The notes beneath the pieces were generated by a model. That model searched no databases. It was given only the letters and a program-made list of their open reading frames with translations, and was not told where the DNA came from. From contig OAPG01000004.1 in assembly GCA_900208305.1 (NCBI GenBank), forward strand, positions 496,001-560,000: 64,000 nt of DNA. Direction: 5' to 3'. The DNA is from Melanopsichium pennsylvanicum (taxonomy: Eukaryota > Basidiomycota > Ustilaginomycetes > Ustilaginales). Each line of letters begins with the position of its first letter. The first letter of the stretch is position 1. Positions 31,145-41,583 of the stretch are shown here, in pieces. Position numbers and translations under genes: made by a program.

Positions 31145-33274
31145 ATGGGGGAGGCAGAACTTCATCACCTCCAACAACAATTTTCATCTCACGAGCCTAG
31201 GCATGAACGTCACCACCGATCACTAGGACAGACCCTCAAAGGTCAAGACAAAATCAACAGTGCAGATTCCGTCTCCTCTTCCCGATCATCTTCTTCGTCA
31301 GACGATGTATCACCTGCGGAGAACACTGGCGATGATCGCCTCCATGGTGATACCTCGCAAGACCAGACCGGATCCAGCCCACCCATAGCCTACGACATCC
31401 ACCTCAATTGTCGCTCTTCTGACCCTGTCGCCGACTCACAAACCTTTCCACCCGAACAACTGCCATCTCATTGGGTGCCCACACTAACTTCTCAAGTCAC
31501 CCGTGCCACATCCTCTGCTTTTGGTCAGCTCACTTCACCTTCCAACGGCACTTATTCTCGCAACACCACTCAGCAAATTAGGCCCGAAGACCAAATGGAG
31601 AAAGACAACAAGATCGAAGAATCACACCTGCTCCAACGCCTCACGTTTCGCAATCCGTGGGAAGGCCAGAGCTTCCGTAAACCCGGCGTCAAAGCTCTTT
31701 TTCAAGGGGGTCTCAAATGGGGCTTGCCAGATAGTTATACCGAAGGTTCAGGTAAAGGAAATAAGAGAGCTAGTGGATTCAAGTCAAACAAAAAGATCCA
31801 GCGAGATCTTGAAAATGCCAAAGCAGAAGATCAAGAGCTGGACGAAGGGTGGGATAAAGTCGAAGTGGTCTCTCCGGAATGGGGATGGCCTGCTGCGAAT
31901 CTGGATCGTGAAGTAGATTATATGAGGGATGAGGACAATGTCGCCCACTCGTCGTCCTCTCAACAGCAGTCTGATCGACAGGGCGCAATTGGAGGAGTGG
32001 CGGATTATCCTGTTAAAGAGAAATTGATTCAGGAATGGCACAATCAAAAGGACTCTTCCCGCGTTGCTGCTCGAGTTACGTGGCTTGGTCACGCGTCTAC
32101 TCTTCTTCAGCTTCCCCCTCTCACTTGCTCATCTAAACGCACTGGTACCTCCAACAGGTCAGGTTCAGGTTCTAAGAAAGATGACGTCTCAACAAGGTCA
32201 ATCAACATCCTCTTCGATCCGATCTTCTCAGAAAGATGCTCCCCGTCTCAATCTGCAGGACCTCAGCGCTTTACTCGCGCACCATGCTCCATCGACGATC
32301 TACCACCCATCGACTTTGTCGTCATCTCCCATTCCCACTATGATCATCTTGATTACCACACTTTCAAACAACTTCACCACATCCGGGGTCAGAACGTGCA
32401 CGCCTTCGTTCCACTCGGGGTGAAGGAAAAGATTGCTGGTAGTGGAGGATTTGGTTGGAGCAAGGATCAAGTGAGTGAGTTGGATTGGTGGGATTCAGCA
32501 TCGATCACGCTTCCCTTTTCTTCTACTTTCTGTGATGGTGCTGAGGTTAAGATCCACTGCACGCCTGCTCAACATGCAAGTGGTCGAGGTGCAGGTGACA
32601 AAGATGCATCGCTTTGGGCGAGTTGGGTTGTTGAATGGAAACAATCTTGCTCCTCCCAACAGCATCAGCAGCAGGAGCGATCGAATTTTGGCTTTACCGC
32701 CTTCTTTGCGGGTGATACAGGGTTGAAGTATCATCACGACGATCCGCACAAACGAGCCAAATATCCAGCTTGTCCAGCTTTCGCAGAGATCGCCCAAAGA
32801 TTCCACCCTTTCGACTTGCTTTTGCTCCCCATATCGGTAGGTTCGAGTCTGAGCTATTTTAGGAGTTGGGATCCGTTCCCAAGGGCCATCTCGCCTTTTC
32901 CAAGGGTGAGTAGTAAGCTTACGAGCAGCATCCATATGGATCCACATGACGCGGTAGAGTGCCATGAGATTTTCAAAGAGCAGAAACAAAAGGCAAAGGA
33001 GAAAAGGGCATTGGTGAGTTTGGCAGTGCATTATGGAACTTTTGTTCGGAATGAGGAACAGACAAGTGCGGACGTAAGGGAATTGAGAAAGGCGTGCAAG
33101 ATGAAAGGTTTGAGATTCCAACGTGTGCGTGACGAGACTTGTCTGTTGAAGAGTGGCAAGGAGGGCGAGCAGGAGAATCTTGAGGAAATGGAGAAGAAAG
33201 AACAGGCGAGCCAAGACGTTTTTCTTGTGGCAGACCAGGGCAAGACTGTTTGGTTGCCCATTTACTCAATTTGA
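31145..33274 (+). CDS. NAPE-hydrolysing phospholipase D-like metallo-beta-lactamase protein
   Basis: This is a single-exon gene of 709 residues. The N-terminal 310 residues are polar, Ser/Gln-rich and disordered. The metallo-beta-lactamase fold follows: VTWLGHASTLLQL, SHSHYDHLDYHT (the HxHxDH dinuclear zinc site near residue 395), TPAQHASGRG, FFAGDTGL with a metal-binding Asp, and VHYGTFVRNEE with a late His. This order and wording match NAPE-PLD and yeast Fmp30, which cleave N-acyl-phosphatidylethanolamine to N-acylethanolamine and phosphatidic acid; Fmp30 acts at the mitochondrial inner membrane. Two internal low-complexity inserts enlarge it relative to the roughly 400-residue animal enzyme. 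I see no clear targeting peptide at the chosen start. It converges with the dehydrogenase gene. Confidence 0.88.
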   Translation: MGEAELHHLQQQFSSHEPRHERHHRSLGQTLKGQDKINSADSVSSSRSSSSSDDVSPAENTGDDRLHGDTSQDQTGSSPPIAYDIHLNCRSSDPVADSQTFPPEQLPSHWVPTLTSQVTRATSSAFGQLTSPSNGTYSRNTTQQIRPEDQMEKDNKIEESHLLQRLTFRNPWEGQSFRKPGVKALFQGGLKWGLPDSYTEGSGKGNKRASGFKSNKKIQRDLENAKAEDQELDEGWDKVEVVSPEWGWPAANLDREVDYMRDEDNVAHSSSSQQQSDRQGAIGGVADYPVKEKLIQEWHNQKDSSRVAARVTWLGHASTLLQLPPLTCSSKRTGTSNRSGSGSKKDDVSTRSINILFDPIFSERCSPSQSAGPQRFTRAPCSIDDLPPIDFVVISHSHYDHLDYHTFKQLHHIRGQNVHAFVPLGVKEKIAGSGGFGWSKDQVSELDWWDSASITLPFSSTFCDGAEVKIHCTPAQHASGRGAGDKDASLWASWVVEWKQSCSSQQHQQQERSNFGFTAFFAGDTGLKYHHDDPHKRAKYPACPAFAEIAQRFHPFDLLLLPISVGSSLSYFRSWDPFPRAISPFPRVSSKLTSSIHMDPHDAVECHEIFKEQKQKAKEKRALVSLAVHYGTFVRNEEQTSADVRELRKACKMKGLRFQRVRDETCLLKSGKEGEQENLEEMEKKEQASQDVFLVADQGKTVWLPIYSI

Positions 33275-33450
33275 TAAGATGATATACTACAGCACAATAC
33301 CCGAGTCGAATTGTACATGACACACGATACCCACACACAAACAACCCACATTCAAACGAAAAGAAAGAAACGGCTACACGAGATTCTACAATATAATCTG
33401 TCATAGTTACAAGCATGTCCTACGTCGATCGGAGAATTACGGGCATCGCA

Positions 33451-34497
33451 TCAGATATTTTTGTTCTTGTGTGCATTCTCACCGATCCTGTGGGTTTGGA
33501 AGATCCTACCAATCATCCAATCCTTGACCCTGGTAGGGAGGTAATAGCTGATCCACACACTCAGACTCTTCTTTCCCGTAAAAAGGTATGCACCAGGGTT
33601 GGCTACTGCGACCCACCTGCGGACATTTCTCGCAAATGTTTCGCTTGGTGTGGGTTCACCTTTCTGACTGTACTCTGCACGGAATTTGACCAGATCTTCG
33701 ACGTGCTTGTACATTGAATCTGCTGGCAAGTATCCTAGATCGTCGACCCCGTCCTCGGATGAGGAAGGTGCGGCGGTGGGTTTGAAGAGGTTCTTGGAAG
33801 TGTTTTCGGCGATGGAAGATTTGATAGCTCCGGGTGCGACGACTACGACTTTGATTCCGAAGCCAGCGAGTTCGAGTCGAAGAGTGTCGGAGATGGCATG
33901 GACTGCGGCTTTAGAGGCGGAATAGGGAGCACCGAACGGCATGCATCCAATGGCGGCCGTAGAGCCAATGTTGACAACAGTGCCTGATCGACGTCGAATC
34001 ATCGAAGGCACAGCGGCTTGAGTCACGGCAATCAATCCGAAGAACTGCAAAGTCATTTTCAGGAAGCGAGAAGTTGTTCGAGTTGTTTGAGCTTCTCCCA
34101 TCCGCTTTGTTCTCTTACTTTGCACCTCAAGGGATGAGACAAGAATACTTACATTTGCCTCGAAAGTGTTCCTAATGTTCTGAATAGGAATCTCGACCAA
34201 AGGTCCAACAGCAAGGTTGACACCGGCATTGTTGATTAAGATGTCGATCCTATCACCGGTGCACCTTGTGATTTCCTTGAACGCAGCCTTGATGCTTGTG
34301 GGATCGGTGACATCGAGCTGGATGCGTTCGATTCCAGCAGGGAGTTGACGAATTGAGTCGAGATTGCGAGCGGTAGCAAAGACTCGGTAGGTTTTCTGTG
34401 CATCGAATTCGATGGCCATGGATCGACCGAGACCGGAAGAGCATCCGGTGATGACGACTACCTGGCGAGGGTCGTTGGGTGTGACCAGATTGGCCAT
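33451..34497 (-). CDS. Short-chain dehydrogenase/reductase (Ayr1-like), one intron
   Basis: Two exons, 34497-34153 and 34044-33451, are separated by a 108 bp intron (GTAAGT to TTGCAG) that is stop-free and a multiple of three, so the unspliced frame also stays open. Spliced, the protein is 312 residues. Joining gives FEANFFGLIAVTQA, the normal SDR helix, which supports the splice. Motifs: TGCSSGLG for NAD(P) binding, NNAG, INIGS-like VNIGSTAAIG, and the active-site YSASKAAVH (Tyr and Lys). The region CMPFGAPYSASKAA resembles yeast Ayr1, the 1-acyl-dihydroxyacetone-phosphate reductase, but many fungal SDRs of unknown substrate share this, so only the class is firm. A C-terminal extension with aromatic residues could bind membranes. 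It is divergent from the sirtuin gene. Confidence 0.85.
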   Translation of the reverse strand: MANLVTPNDPRQVVVITGCSSGLGRSMAIEFDAQKTYRVFATARNLDSIRQLPAGIERIQLDVTDPTSIKAAFKEITRCTGDRIDILINNAGVNLAVGPLVEIPIQNIRNTFEANVSILVSSLEVQSKRTKRMGEAQTTRTTSRFLKMTLQFFGLIAVTQAAVPSMIRRRSGTVVNIGSTAAIGCMPFGAPYSASKAAVHAISDTLRLELAGFGIKVVVVAPGAIKSSIAENTSKNLFKPTAAPSSSEDGVDDLGYLPADSMYKHVEDLVKFRAEYSQKGEPTPSETFARNVRRWVAVANPGAYLFTGKKSLSVWISYYLPTRVKDWMIGRIFQTHRIGENAHKNKNI

Positions 34498-35280
34498 TTT
34501 CCGATTTCTTTCTTTCGATAGACAGTGTTTGGGTGGTGCTAGACGCAGCAGGAGATGATGAAAGGGAAGGAGTGAGGATAGAATGGAGAGCTCAAAAGGG
34601 TTTGGGTGTGTTGGACGTTGCGCACAGTTGCTTCTTGACAGAAAAATAGTTGGGACAGTGGGGTAAAATCAATTTGGGCTAAATGACTCATATCAAAGCG
34701 CAACGGTAACCAAAGCTTTGTCTAGCTTTTACGCACGACTTTTCACACTCTTGAGCAGCATGCGAATCAGTCACTCGGGGAAAAACACGCGCACCCACAC
34801 AGTAACGATTCAAGAGACCAAGGGAAGATGAGGGATAGTAGGTAGTATCAGTGATGGCTTGTTATGCGGTTGAGAAAGGTTGCAGAGCTTAGAGAGACAT
34901 CATCGATGACGCCTAAACGCCTAGACGCCTAGAATTTTGATACATCGACGGCAGCCTAGTTTGCCGACCCCACACTCTTTGCGTCCAACAGTTCCGAATT
35001 CTTGTTGAAAACTCACCTTTCTTCATCTTAATTTCTCTCCTTCTGTGTTTAAAAAAAGATAAACGAATAAAAGCAGAAAAGAAAAGAAATACAGGCCAAA
35101 AAAAAAGGAAGCATTATTAAGGGCCGAACGCCGATTTCCGACACCCGCTTACCTCCACACAGCACCGCGTGCTCCTCTTACTCGCCACTCTTTTTACCCC
35201 GCACTCACACCACTTAGATGGTATTATTGTAACAAAGCATGCACCTAACACAGTTGTCCATAAACTAGTCATTGGTCACC
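34498..35280. promoter_or_regulatory. Shared divergent upstream region of the dehydrogenase and sirtuin genes
   Basis: This 783 bp non-coding region has three ACGCCTA-type heptamers in tandem at 34909-34932. An A-rich stretch lies at 35050-35112. Confidence 0.5.
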
Positions 35281-36558
35281 ATGTCAGAAAAGAAACACAT
35301 CATCACCAGCAATCATACCAACAACCCGTTCTTTCCTTCTCCTCATGGTCCAACCCTAGCTGGTGTTGCCGCCCTCCTCTCTGCACCCACCACTCGTAAC
35401 ATCATCATCCTTGCCGGTGCAGGCATCTCCACTTCAGCCGAACCTCCCATCCCCGATTTTCGTTCACCTGGAACAGGTCTCTACTCCAATCTTGCATCCT
35501 ACAACCTCCCTTATGCAGAAGCTATATTTGACATTGCCTACTTTCAGCGTCATCCTCAACCCTTTTTCACCCTCGCCAAACATCTATATCCAGGCAATTT
35601 TAAACCCGCCCTCGCACATTACTTTCTCACTCTCCTTCAGAGCAAGGGCAAGCTCAAGCGAGTTTTTACCCAGAATGTAGATACGCTCGAAAGAATCGCG
35701 GGTGTGGAGGCGGATAAGGTGGTTGAAGCACATGGAAGTTTTGCCAGTTCCACCTGCATTGTTTGTAAACACAGGGTTGATGATGACTGGATTCGAGCCA
35801 AGGTCGAAAAGGGTCAAGTGGCTAGATGTCCACGACATAAGTGTCCTGCAAGAAGGAATTGGAAAGCGAAAAGGATCGATGACCATGACGAGGGAGCAGG
35901 AGTAGGAGTAGGAGGGTTGGTCAAACCCGACATCGTCTTTTTCGGTGAAAGTTTACCATCTCGTTTTTTCACATGCATTCCAGACTTGAAAACCGCAGAT
36001 CTGCTCATCGTAATGGGAACAAGTCTACAAGTACAACCGTTTGCTTCCTTGATCGATGCAGTTCCCCAACACTGTCCAAGAGTGTTGATCAATCTCGAGA
36101 GGGTAGGAGAGTTGGCTTCTTCGGATGGTTATGAGGGTGGGCGGATGGGAACGGGAATGTACAACGAGACTGGATTCGATTTTGATGGGCTCGCGTATGG
36201 AGGCAAGCACAACACCAGGGATGTCTTTTATGAGGGCAAAGCTGATGATGGTATCATCGAGCTTGTCAAACTCATCGGTGAGGATTGGGAGAACGAATTG
36301 AATCAGCTCAAGCAACAAGGGTATAACAAGCTTGATGCAGACAAGCCCAAAGATACAATACCAGTAGTCCCAGCGAAGCCAAAGACCCAAGAGTCGAGCA
36401 AAGCAACAAAGGACAGCAAGAGTTCAAATGCCAACTACAGCAGCAGTAGCCAACTTGCTAATCCGACCATCAGAGAAGATACTAACAAGCTAGACCAACT
36501 CACGCGCGATTTGGAAACCAAGGCAAACATCCACGATGAGTCTTCACACAAAGAGTAA
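35281..36558 (+). CDS. HST2: NAD-dependent protein deacetylase, sirtuin (Hst2/SIRT2 class)
   Basis: The protein has 425 residues from the ATG at 35281 (CACCATG); the frame's earlier TTG is not a likely start. Sirtuin motifs appear in order: GAGISTSAEPPIPDFRS near residue 45, TQNVDTLERIAGV, the catalytic His in EAHGSF near residue 150, a zinc site CIVC with a second pair spaced CX4C in CPRHKC, KPDIVFFGESLP, and MGTSLQVQPFASL. The sequence YFQRHPQPFFTLAKHLYPG is typical of the Hst2/SIRT2 branch. These enzymes remove acetyl groups from lysines of histones (notably H4K16) and cytoplasmic proteins using NAD. An insertion of about 20 Gly/Val-rich and basic residues lies after the zinc module, and a Ser/Lys-rich tail of about 80 residues closes the protein. 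It converges with the P-loop kinase gene, 220 bp away. Confidence 0.92.
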   Translation: MSEKKHIITSNHTNNPFFPSPHGPTLAGVAALLSAPTTRNIIILAGAGISTSAEPPIPDFRSPGTGLYSNLASYNLPYAEAIFDIAYFQRHPQPFFTLAKHLYPGNFKPALAHYFLTLLQSKGKLKRVFTQNVDTLERIAGVEADKVVEAHGSFASSTCIVCKHRVDDDWIRAKVEKGQVARCPRHKCPARRNWKAKRIDDHDEGAGVGVGGLVKPDIVFFGESLPSRFFTCIPDLKTADLLIVMGTSLQVQPFASLIDAVPQHCPRVLINLERVGELASSDGYEGGRMGTGMYNETGFDFDGLAYGGKHNTRDVFYEGKADDGIIELVKLIGEDWENELNQLKQQGYNKLDADKPKDTIPVVPAKPKTQESSKATKDSKSSNANYSSSSQLANPTIREDTNKLDQLTRDLETKANIHDESSHKE

Positions 36559-36778
36559 ACTCGAGCAGATGTCAAAAAGAGTTCATTGTCACCCTATTAT
36601 CTGAACCTAGTATACTATACTTCGCACAAAGCCTTGTCGAACGTTTCGACGAGGTCGGGATCGCTTTCGATGAAAATTTACTTAGCGTATTCAACACTCG
36701 TCTCTATTTGCTGGTGCTGGGGTCGACAAGATGTTTGGTCTGGCTCGGGTATTTATCTTCCAGTGCGATTAGCGGTTA

Positions 36779-37801
36779 CTACTGTATCTGAGACTGAGTC
36801 TCGGGTTGTGCGGGTGGCGGTAGAAGCGAGGCGGCGGCCGCAGCAAAGGGAGGTGGCGCTCTTTGCTCCCCGTCCAACCGTCCCAGAGGTATCGAACTTG
36901 CTTGTTCCTGAGATAGTCTTCGCTGAGGATATGGCGGATGCTGATGATGAGGGGTGTACACCGCAGACGCACCTCTTCCTCTTCCCCTACCTCTCCACTC
37001 GCCCCTGCCTCTGATTCCACCTCTTCCCCTTCCTGCTCCTCCCGATCTCGGCGGCAGTCGGTCCGGAAGCACACCTGCGGCTCTTTCCACCTCAACCAAC
37101 CTGTTGAACAAAATCTCTTCAATCGCCTCCTTGTTCGGCTCCCTTGCCATCTTACCCGCGGGAAACGTCAGAACGTAGTGGAATCCTTCTTCCGTGCTCG
37201 CTTTCTGGTAGGTACGCAAAAAGTGTGGCAAGATCCCGAGTGCTTGTTCGGGAGTTTTGATCGTTTCGTGTCCTACTCGCACACGGAGACGCTCCTCGGC
37301 GAGTTCGATTGGAATCGTCAACGTGAGCGAGACCGTGATCACTTTCATTCTCTTGCGTTCCTCGTTGACGTTTGGTTTGACATCTTGGATCGAAGCGAGG
37401 GGAGGATTTGAGATATCTTGAGCCAGCTCGAGCCAAGTCCTCCTCTGCTTAGCGTCAATGTTTGTGCGGTCAATGACGACGTTCAAGCCAGCACTGAGGG
37501 CAGTGCGTGCGGCGTAAACAACTGCATGGCGATCACCTAGCTCATCTTGGTTGCAGCGGTGCCAGTTGGGAAAATGATGGACGAGAGCGCGCGCAAAAGT
37601 GGATTTACCGCTACCAATCAAGCCGGATAGAACTAGCAGACATTGCTCTTCACCATCTGCTGCTGCTGATAATGATGCTATGCCTGTAGCTTGCGATGAG
37701 GATGCTTGCATCTCAGCTTGCGGTGCAGGTTTCATCGAAGGTGCGGGTTGAGAGTTGTTCACTTCTACCTGGGCGGCGGATAGGACTGGTGTTGGATGCA
37801 T
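36779..37801 (-). CDS. P-loop kinase of the polynucleotide-kinase type with RGG-rich tail
   Basis: The protein has 340 residues. The Walker A motif GLIGSGKSTFARAL lies near residue 59, followed by NQDELGDRHAVVYAA and VVIDRTNIDAKQRRTW, the pattern of the kinase domain of T4 Pnk, PNKP and related AAA_33 proteins, which phosphorylate 5'-OH ends of DNA or RNA. A possible lid motif is EERLRVRVGHETIKTPEQA. No phosphatase domain is visible. Residues about 255-280 are a Gly/Arg run (GRGRGGIRGRGEWRGRGRGR) and the tail is Pro/Ala/Gln-rich, which suggests RNA binding and makes it a possible PRMT1 substrate. The exact substrate is not predictable from the sequence. It is divergent from the mS35 gene. Confidence 0.75.
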   Translation of the reverse strand: MHPTPVLSAAQVEVNNSQPAPSMKPAPQAEMQASSSQATGIASLSAAADGEEQCLLVLSGLIGSGKSTFARALVHHFPNWHRCNQDELGDRHAVVYAARTALSAGLNVVIDRTNIDAKQRRTWLELAQDISNPPLASIQDVKPNVNEERKRMKVITVSLTLTIPIELAEERLRVRVGHETIKTPEQALGILPHFLRTYQKASTEEGFHYVLTFPAGKMAREPNKEAIEEILFNRLVEVERAAGVLPDRLPPRSGGAGRGRGGIRGRGEWRGRGRGRGASAVYTPHHQHPPYPQRRLSQEQASSIPLGRLDGEQRAPPPFAAAAASLLPPPAQPETQSQIQ

Positions 37802-38180
37802 TGTGAACGTGCGATGCTTGTACCGAGGGAAGAAAGATGGTCATTGAAGAGCGAGCACAACAGGGTCCATCTGCAGATCAAAGCTTTCTTCTCAAAATCT
37901 CAGTCCGCGGAGCAGCAATCCTCAAGATTTAACAAATTCAGCTAGAGCGAGGCTTGCGCACGTGACGCGAGGGTAAGGACTTTCTTCTTGGACTTTTTGA
38001 GAGTGTCTGCTCGCAACGCTGACAATACATTTCTGTTCACCATCATCCTTCTCCTCATCCTCCCGGAACTTCCATCGCCCCATTATCTATAGATACACAC
38101 ACATTCTTCAACTGTTCGTACTGTACTACTCTGATATAAGAGTCTCTGCTGATACGCCACCGCACATCGTCTCATTCAAG
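37802..38180. promoter_or_regulatory. Shared divergent upstream region of the P-loop kinase and mS35 genes
   Basis: This 379 bp non-coding region contains a TACTGTA heptamer at 38119-38125, about 56 bp before the mS35 start codon. Confidence 0.5.
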
Positions 38181-38939
38181 ATGTCATTCGCAACCGGCTT
38201 CAGCTCGTCCTTACGCACAGCAACCAGCAACGGCGTTGTTGCTTCCTCTTCCTCTTCCTCTTCCTCCTCCTCCGCCACCGCTGCCGTCGTTCGAAGCTTC
38301 TCTTTATCTGCTCGTGTTTATGCCAAACCACGAAAGCAACGCAATGCAGCCGACCCCATGGCATTGCGCAAAATGGCCAAGTTCAACTACGACGATGTGC
38401 CCACTCTCGGCCACGCCATCTTGGCACGCAAACGTGAAATGCTTCAACTCCTCCGCACTGTCGAATTCGAGATTCCCAAGCTCTCTGCTTTCCGTCAGAC
38501 GTACACACCACCCAAGGACAAGCAGTACCTGAAGTTCCGATTCCAGCATTTCCAGGGTGAAAACCACCCAGCATCTCGTAAGGTCGTGCTTAGTGTAAAT
38601 GTAGACGATCTTGCCAAGGAAGGTGCAGTCAAGGATGCCAAGTCCAAGCACAAGCTACTTTTGTTGGCTGGGAGCAGATTTCATTCCAAGGGTCGGCAAG
38701 AGGATGCGGACAAGGGAGAGATCAAGATCTCGTGTGAGCTTTTCCCCAATGAGAGGCAGAACATGAAGTGGTGCTCGGATACTTTGGATGCCCTTGTGTC
38801 CGAGGCGAACGTCAGGACAAACGAGATCGATGAATTGCCATTGGATCCGAGGGCAGGATTGACGAGGGCGGACAAGAAGAGGCACTACTTGAGGGCTGAC
38901 AGGCCCTCGTTGAGGGATTTCCCAAAGCAGTGGTTGTAG
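38181..38939 (+). CDS. RSM24: Mitochondrial small ribosomal subunit protein mS35 (Rsm24/MRPS35 family)
   Basis: This is a single-exon gene of 252 residues starting at an ATG in the context CAAGATGTC. The first 50 residues are Ser/Ala/Arg-rich with a ten-Ser run and a probable presequence ending near RSFSLSARVY. The C-terminal domain fits the MRP-S28/mS35 family: PASRKVVLSVNVDDL, KHKLLLLAGSRFHSK, GEIKISCELFPNERQNMKW and CSDTLDALVSEAN. mS35 lies in the head of the mitoribosomal small subunit. It is the second mitoribosomal gene of the window, with mS29. The Ser run, encoded by TCC/TCT repeats, looks like a recent microsatellite expansion within the presequence. Confidence 0.85.
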   Translation: MSFATGFSSSLRTATSNGVVASSSSSSSSSSATAAVVRSFSLSARVYAKPRKQRNAADPMALRKMAKFNYDDVPTLGHAILARKREMLQLLRTVEFEIPKLSAFRQTYTPPKDKQYLKFRFQHFQGENHPASRKVVLSVNVDDLAKEGAVKDAKSKHKLLLLAGSRFHSKGRQEDADKGEIKISCELFPNERQNMKWCSDTLDALVSEANVRTNEIDELPLDPRAGLTRADKKRHYLRADRPSLRDFPKQWL

Positions 38940-41583
38940 ATTGCTGTCACGTCGTTGTGACTAGGTACTCGATGAATAATATGTATCGTGCAAAAAAAGT
39001 CTGAGCTGCTTCTGGAAGTCGACCGAGTGTGCTCGAGTGCTCGTTTCGGAATGTAAGAATCAACCTAATCGCAAGTGTCGTGGATCAACGTGGCATGACA
39101 AGCTCGCCGTGTGCTTCCGGTTTGAGATCTGGGTACCAGCTGATCTCCGAAATTTAGAGGCCATACAGGAAGAGAGCACTACTTCAAGCGCTCATGACTT
39201 GAGCGATCTCACAGTACGAGCATCAGGCGAGGCAACTGATTAAAGCCACTGGGCATTTGAATGCGAAGGATGTCTATGCTCCCATGAACAGCATGTGATT
39301 CTCGCGAGCATGTCGTCCAGGAGGATGCGTCGATACAACCGTTAATATTTTCATCAGCCATCGGGAACCCGATTCCCAAAAACTGTTAGGCCGGTATTTT
39401 TGTTCGGCGAAGACCAAGTTTGCGTGTCAACAGAGGAAAAGGAGCAATCTGATTGGTTCCAGATAAAATTGTCCTGCTTGAGATACGGCCGCCTCTCAAC
39501 GAGTTTTTGGCTGCTGTCAGCCGCCCTTCCCACAGTGCCGTCGCTTTCTTTTCAACAAATCTTGTTTTTCTAGTCCAACACAATATTGCCATCGGCATGG
39601 TAATCCATACTACTGCATTTCATAACGAGACAAGATTAGGAGCAAAAGCGGAGTGCGCCATGGACTTGGGCCTTATATAGGTGTTTGCTTGTCAAGTCTT
39701 GCTATCTCTACTATTGAGTCGAGGTGGTGGATAGTCAGCGGAGAGTGAAATTCTCTTTATCTTTGCTTGATTCGGGTCGGGGTTGCGAGTCACCAATTTT
39801 GACTGTCCCGTCAGGTCTGACACGGCACGCTTTCTTACAACCGTCTTGTCGATTTCTTATCTTTCCAGAAACCGACGCTCCTGCAAAGCGGGGGTCCACG
39901 CGCATGCTTGCAGAAAGGTGCGTCTGACTCTCTCTGCCTTATCTCTTTCCCATGACCGCACCCTGGATCCAGGAACATAAAGGTCGTAGCCGAGATCTAT
40001 CCACGCGTCCAAGTGTGGTATAGAAGCGAAAGAAGGAATCTGCGTACGTACATGTACGCACACCAACCAACCACAACGAGGCGAATGCTTGCTTTCCAAA
40101 CCCTTCGCGTCTCACTGATAAGCGTCTCCAATGCCTCGCATCGTATGGTTGCCAAGATGTAATGCAATCGATATCGATGGATCGTCTGCGACTCACGTTA
40201 TCGTGGCGCCACAAGACGGAGCTCCTCTCCAGGACCTTGGTAAATTTCGAGTGTTCTAGTGTGGCACGAGGGGGCAGTCAGTTTCTGGCTTGGCAAACAG
40301 GGACACGGTCCCACTACTAGCACGACGGTGGATGCGATCCGTCGTGAAAAAAAAGGCGCAGTCGCTTTTTCCTTTTTGTTCGTGTTCTCACACATACTGT
40401 ACACTCGCGAGTATGAGTTGTAAAATGTGTAGCTCTGGTCGAACACACGAGAATGAAATCAACAAACGTGGACGTCTTGCTCTGGATTAGCAGAGAGCGG
40501 GGACCAAGATCAGGACGAAGCTTAGCAATGGGGAATCAGGAACGTACTTTTGATGGTCCGAAAGATAACAAAAAACGCACTTTTCATTTGCCGAAACTAT
40601 TGCAGTATGTGCCTCGTCTACTGTATCTCTCTCTTCCTTTGATCAGCATCGCCATCTGAACTTGTCGAATGTTGGCCCCCCACCAAGATCTGTGAAACGA
40701 TCAAATCAAGCCAGAAGTTTGCCTCGTGGGCGATTTTGAATGTTGCGGCACCTAGTCACTGACCTTCTTGGCAGCTCCCTTCCCTCTCGGGTAGATACTC
40801 ATGCTGTCTTGGCTGACCTCGGAAGTAAGCAGACAAAGCATGCTATCACGCACCTCTCCCCCTTTGAAACACAATTGTGTGGTTTATGGCAATGGCGGCA
40901 GTTGCAAGTGGTGATATGAAATTGGCGCTGCGTGAAGGAAAAGGGCATGACAACGACCTGAGTGTGATTGTGCAGCGCCTGCTGAGATGAGGAAAGAAGG
41001 GCGAAGTGTTTGCGGTGATCTTTCCGTTCTTTCCCTATCAACGGCGTCCTGCAGCTTGAACGAGACACCGTGTACTGTATGCATCGCGCAGCTTGTCGGA
41101 GCGGAAACCCTTTGGAAGCCCTTGTTCATCTTGTCATCTCTCCCTCGCTCTCGTCAGCCCTTGTGCACTCTGCTGAATCAAGTGGCCTTAGTGTGATCCA
41201 GTTCCTGGCAATTTATGCTTTGTCTATCAATCTCTTAGCATTCGCCCTGCGGCAGGTCTTACGCTCATAGACACCCGAGTTTTCTGAGGGACAAGCGTGG
41301 CCATGTACCACACCTTCGCCTAAGTCTCATTCTTTCACTCTCACATCCCCTTCGTATGCATACTATATAAACAAGTGCTCTCGTTCGTCCCACTACGTTG
41401 CATTCCTTTTTGTTCCCACACAATCTCATTCCACTCCAAGTCCGCACTTGTAGTATACATCCTAGCCGGCCCTCAGTGCAGCCGTTCACAGGCTTCCTAC
41501 AAAAAGCCTTATCTGGGTCATCTGCTTCCCTACCCCTTTGCACCTCCAGACCTCTCCCCCACGGTCAAGCCACATAACTCACA
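38940..41583. other. 2.6 kb intergenic region upstream of the ammonium transporter
   Basis: I find no supportable gene; open frames are under 95 codons and unlike proteins. It carries TACTGTA heptamers at 40395, 40619 and 41073. The last 250 bp, with a TATA box, form the transporter promoter. The length fits a strongly regulated gene such as a nitrogen-controlled permease, but I did not find a clear cluster of GATA sites. Confidence 0.5.
41364..41370 (+). promoter_or_regulatory. TATA box of the ammonium transporter gene
   Basis: TATATAA lies 214 bp upstream of the start codon, followed by pyrimidine-rich leader sequence. It is the clearest TATA box in the window. Confidence 0.55.
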
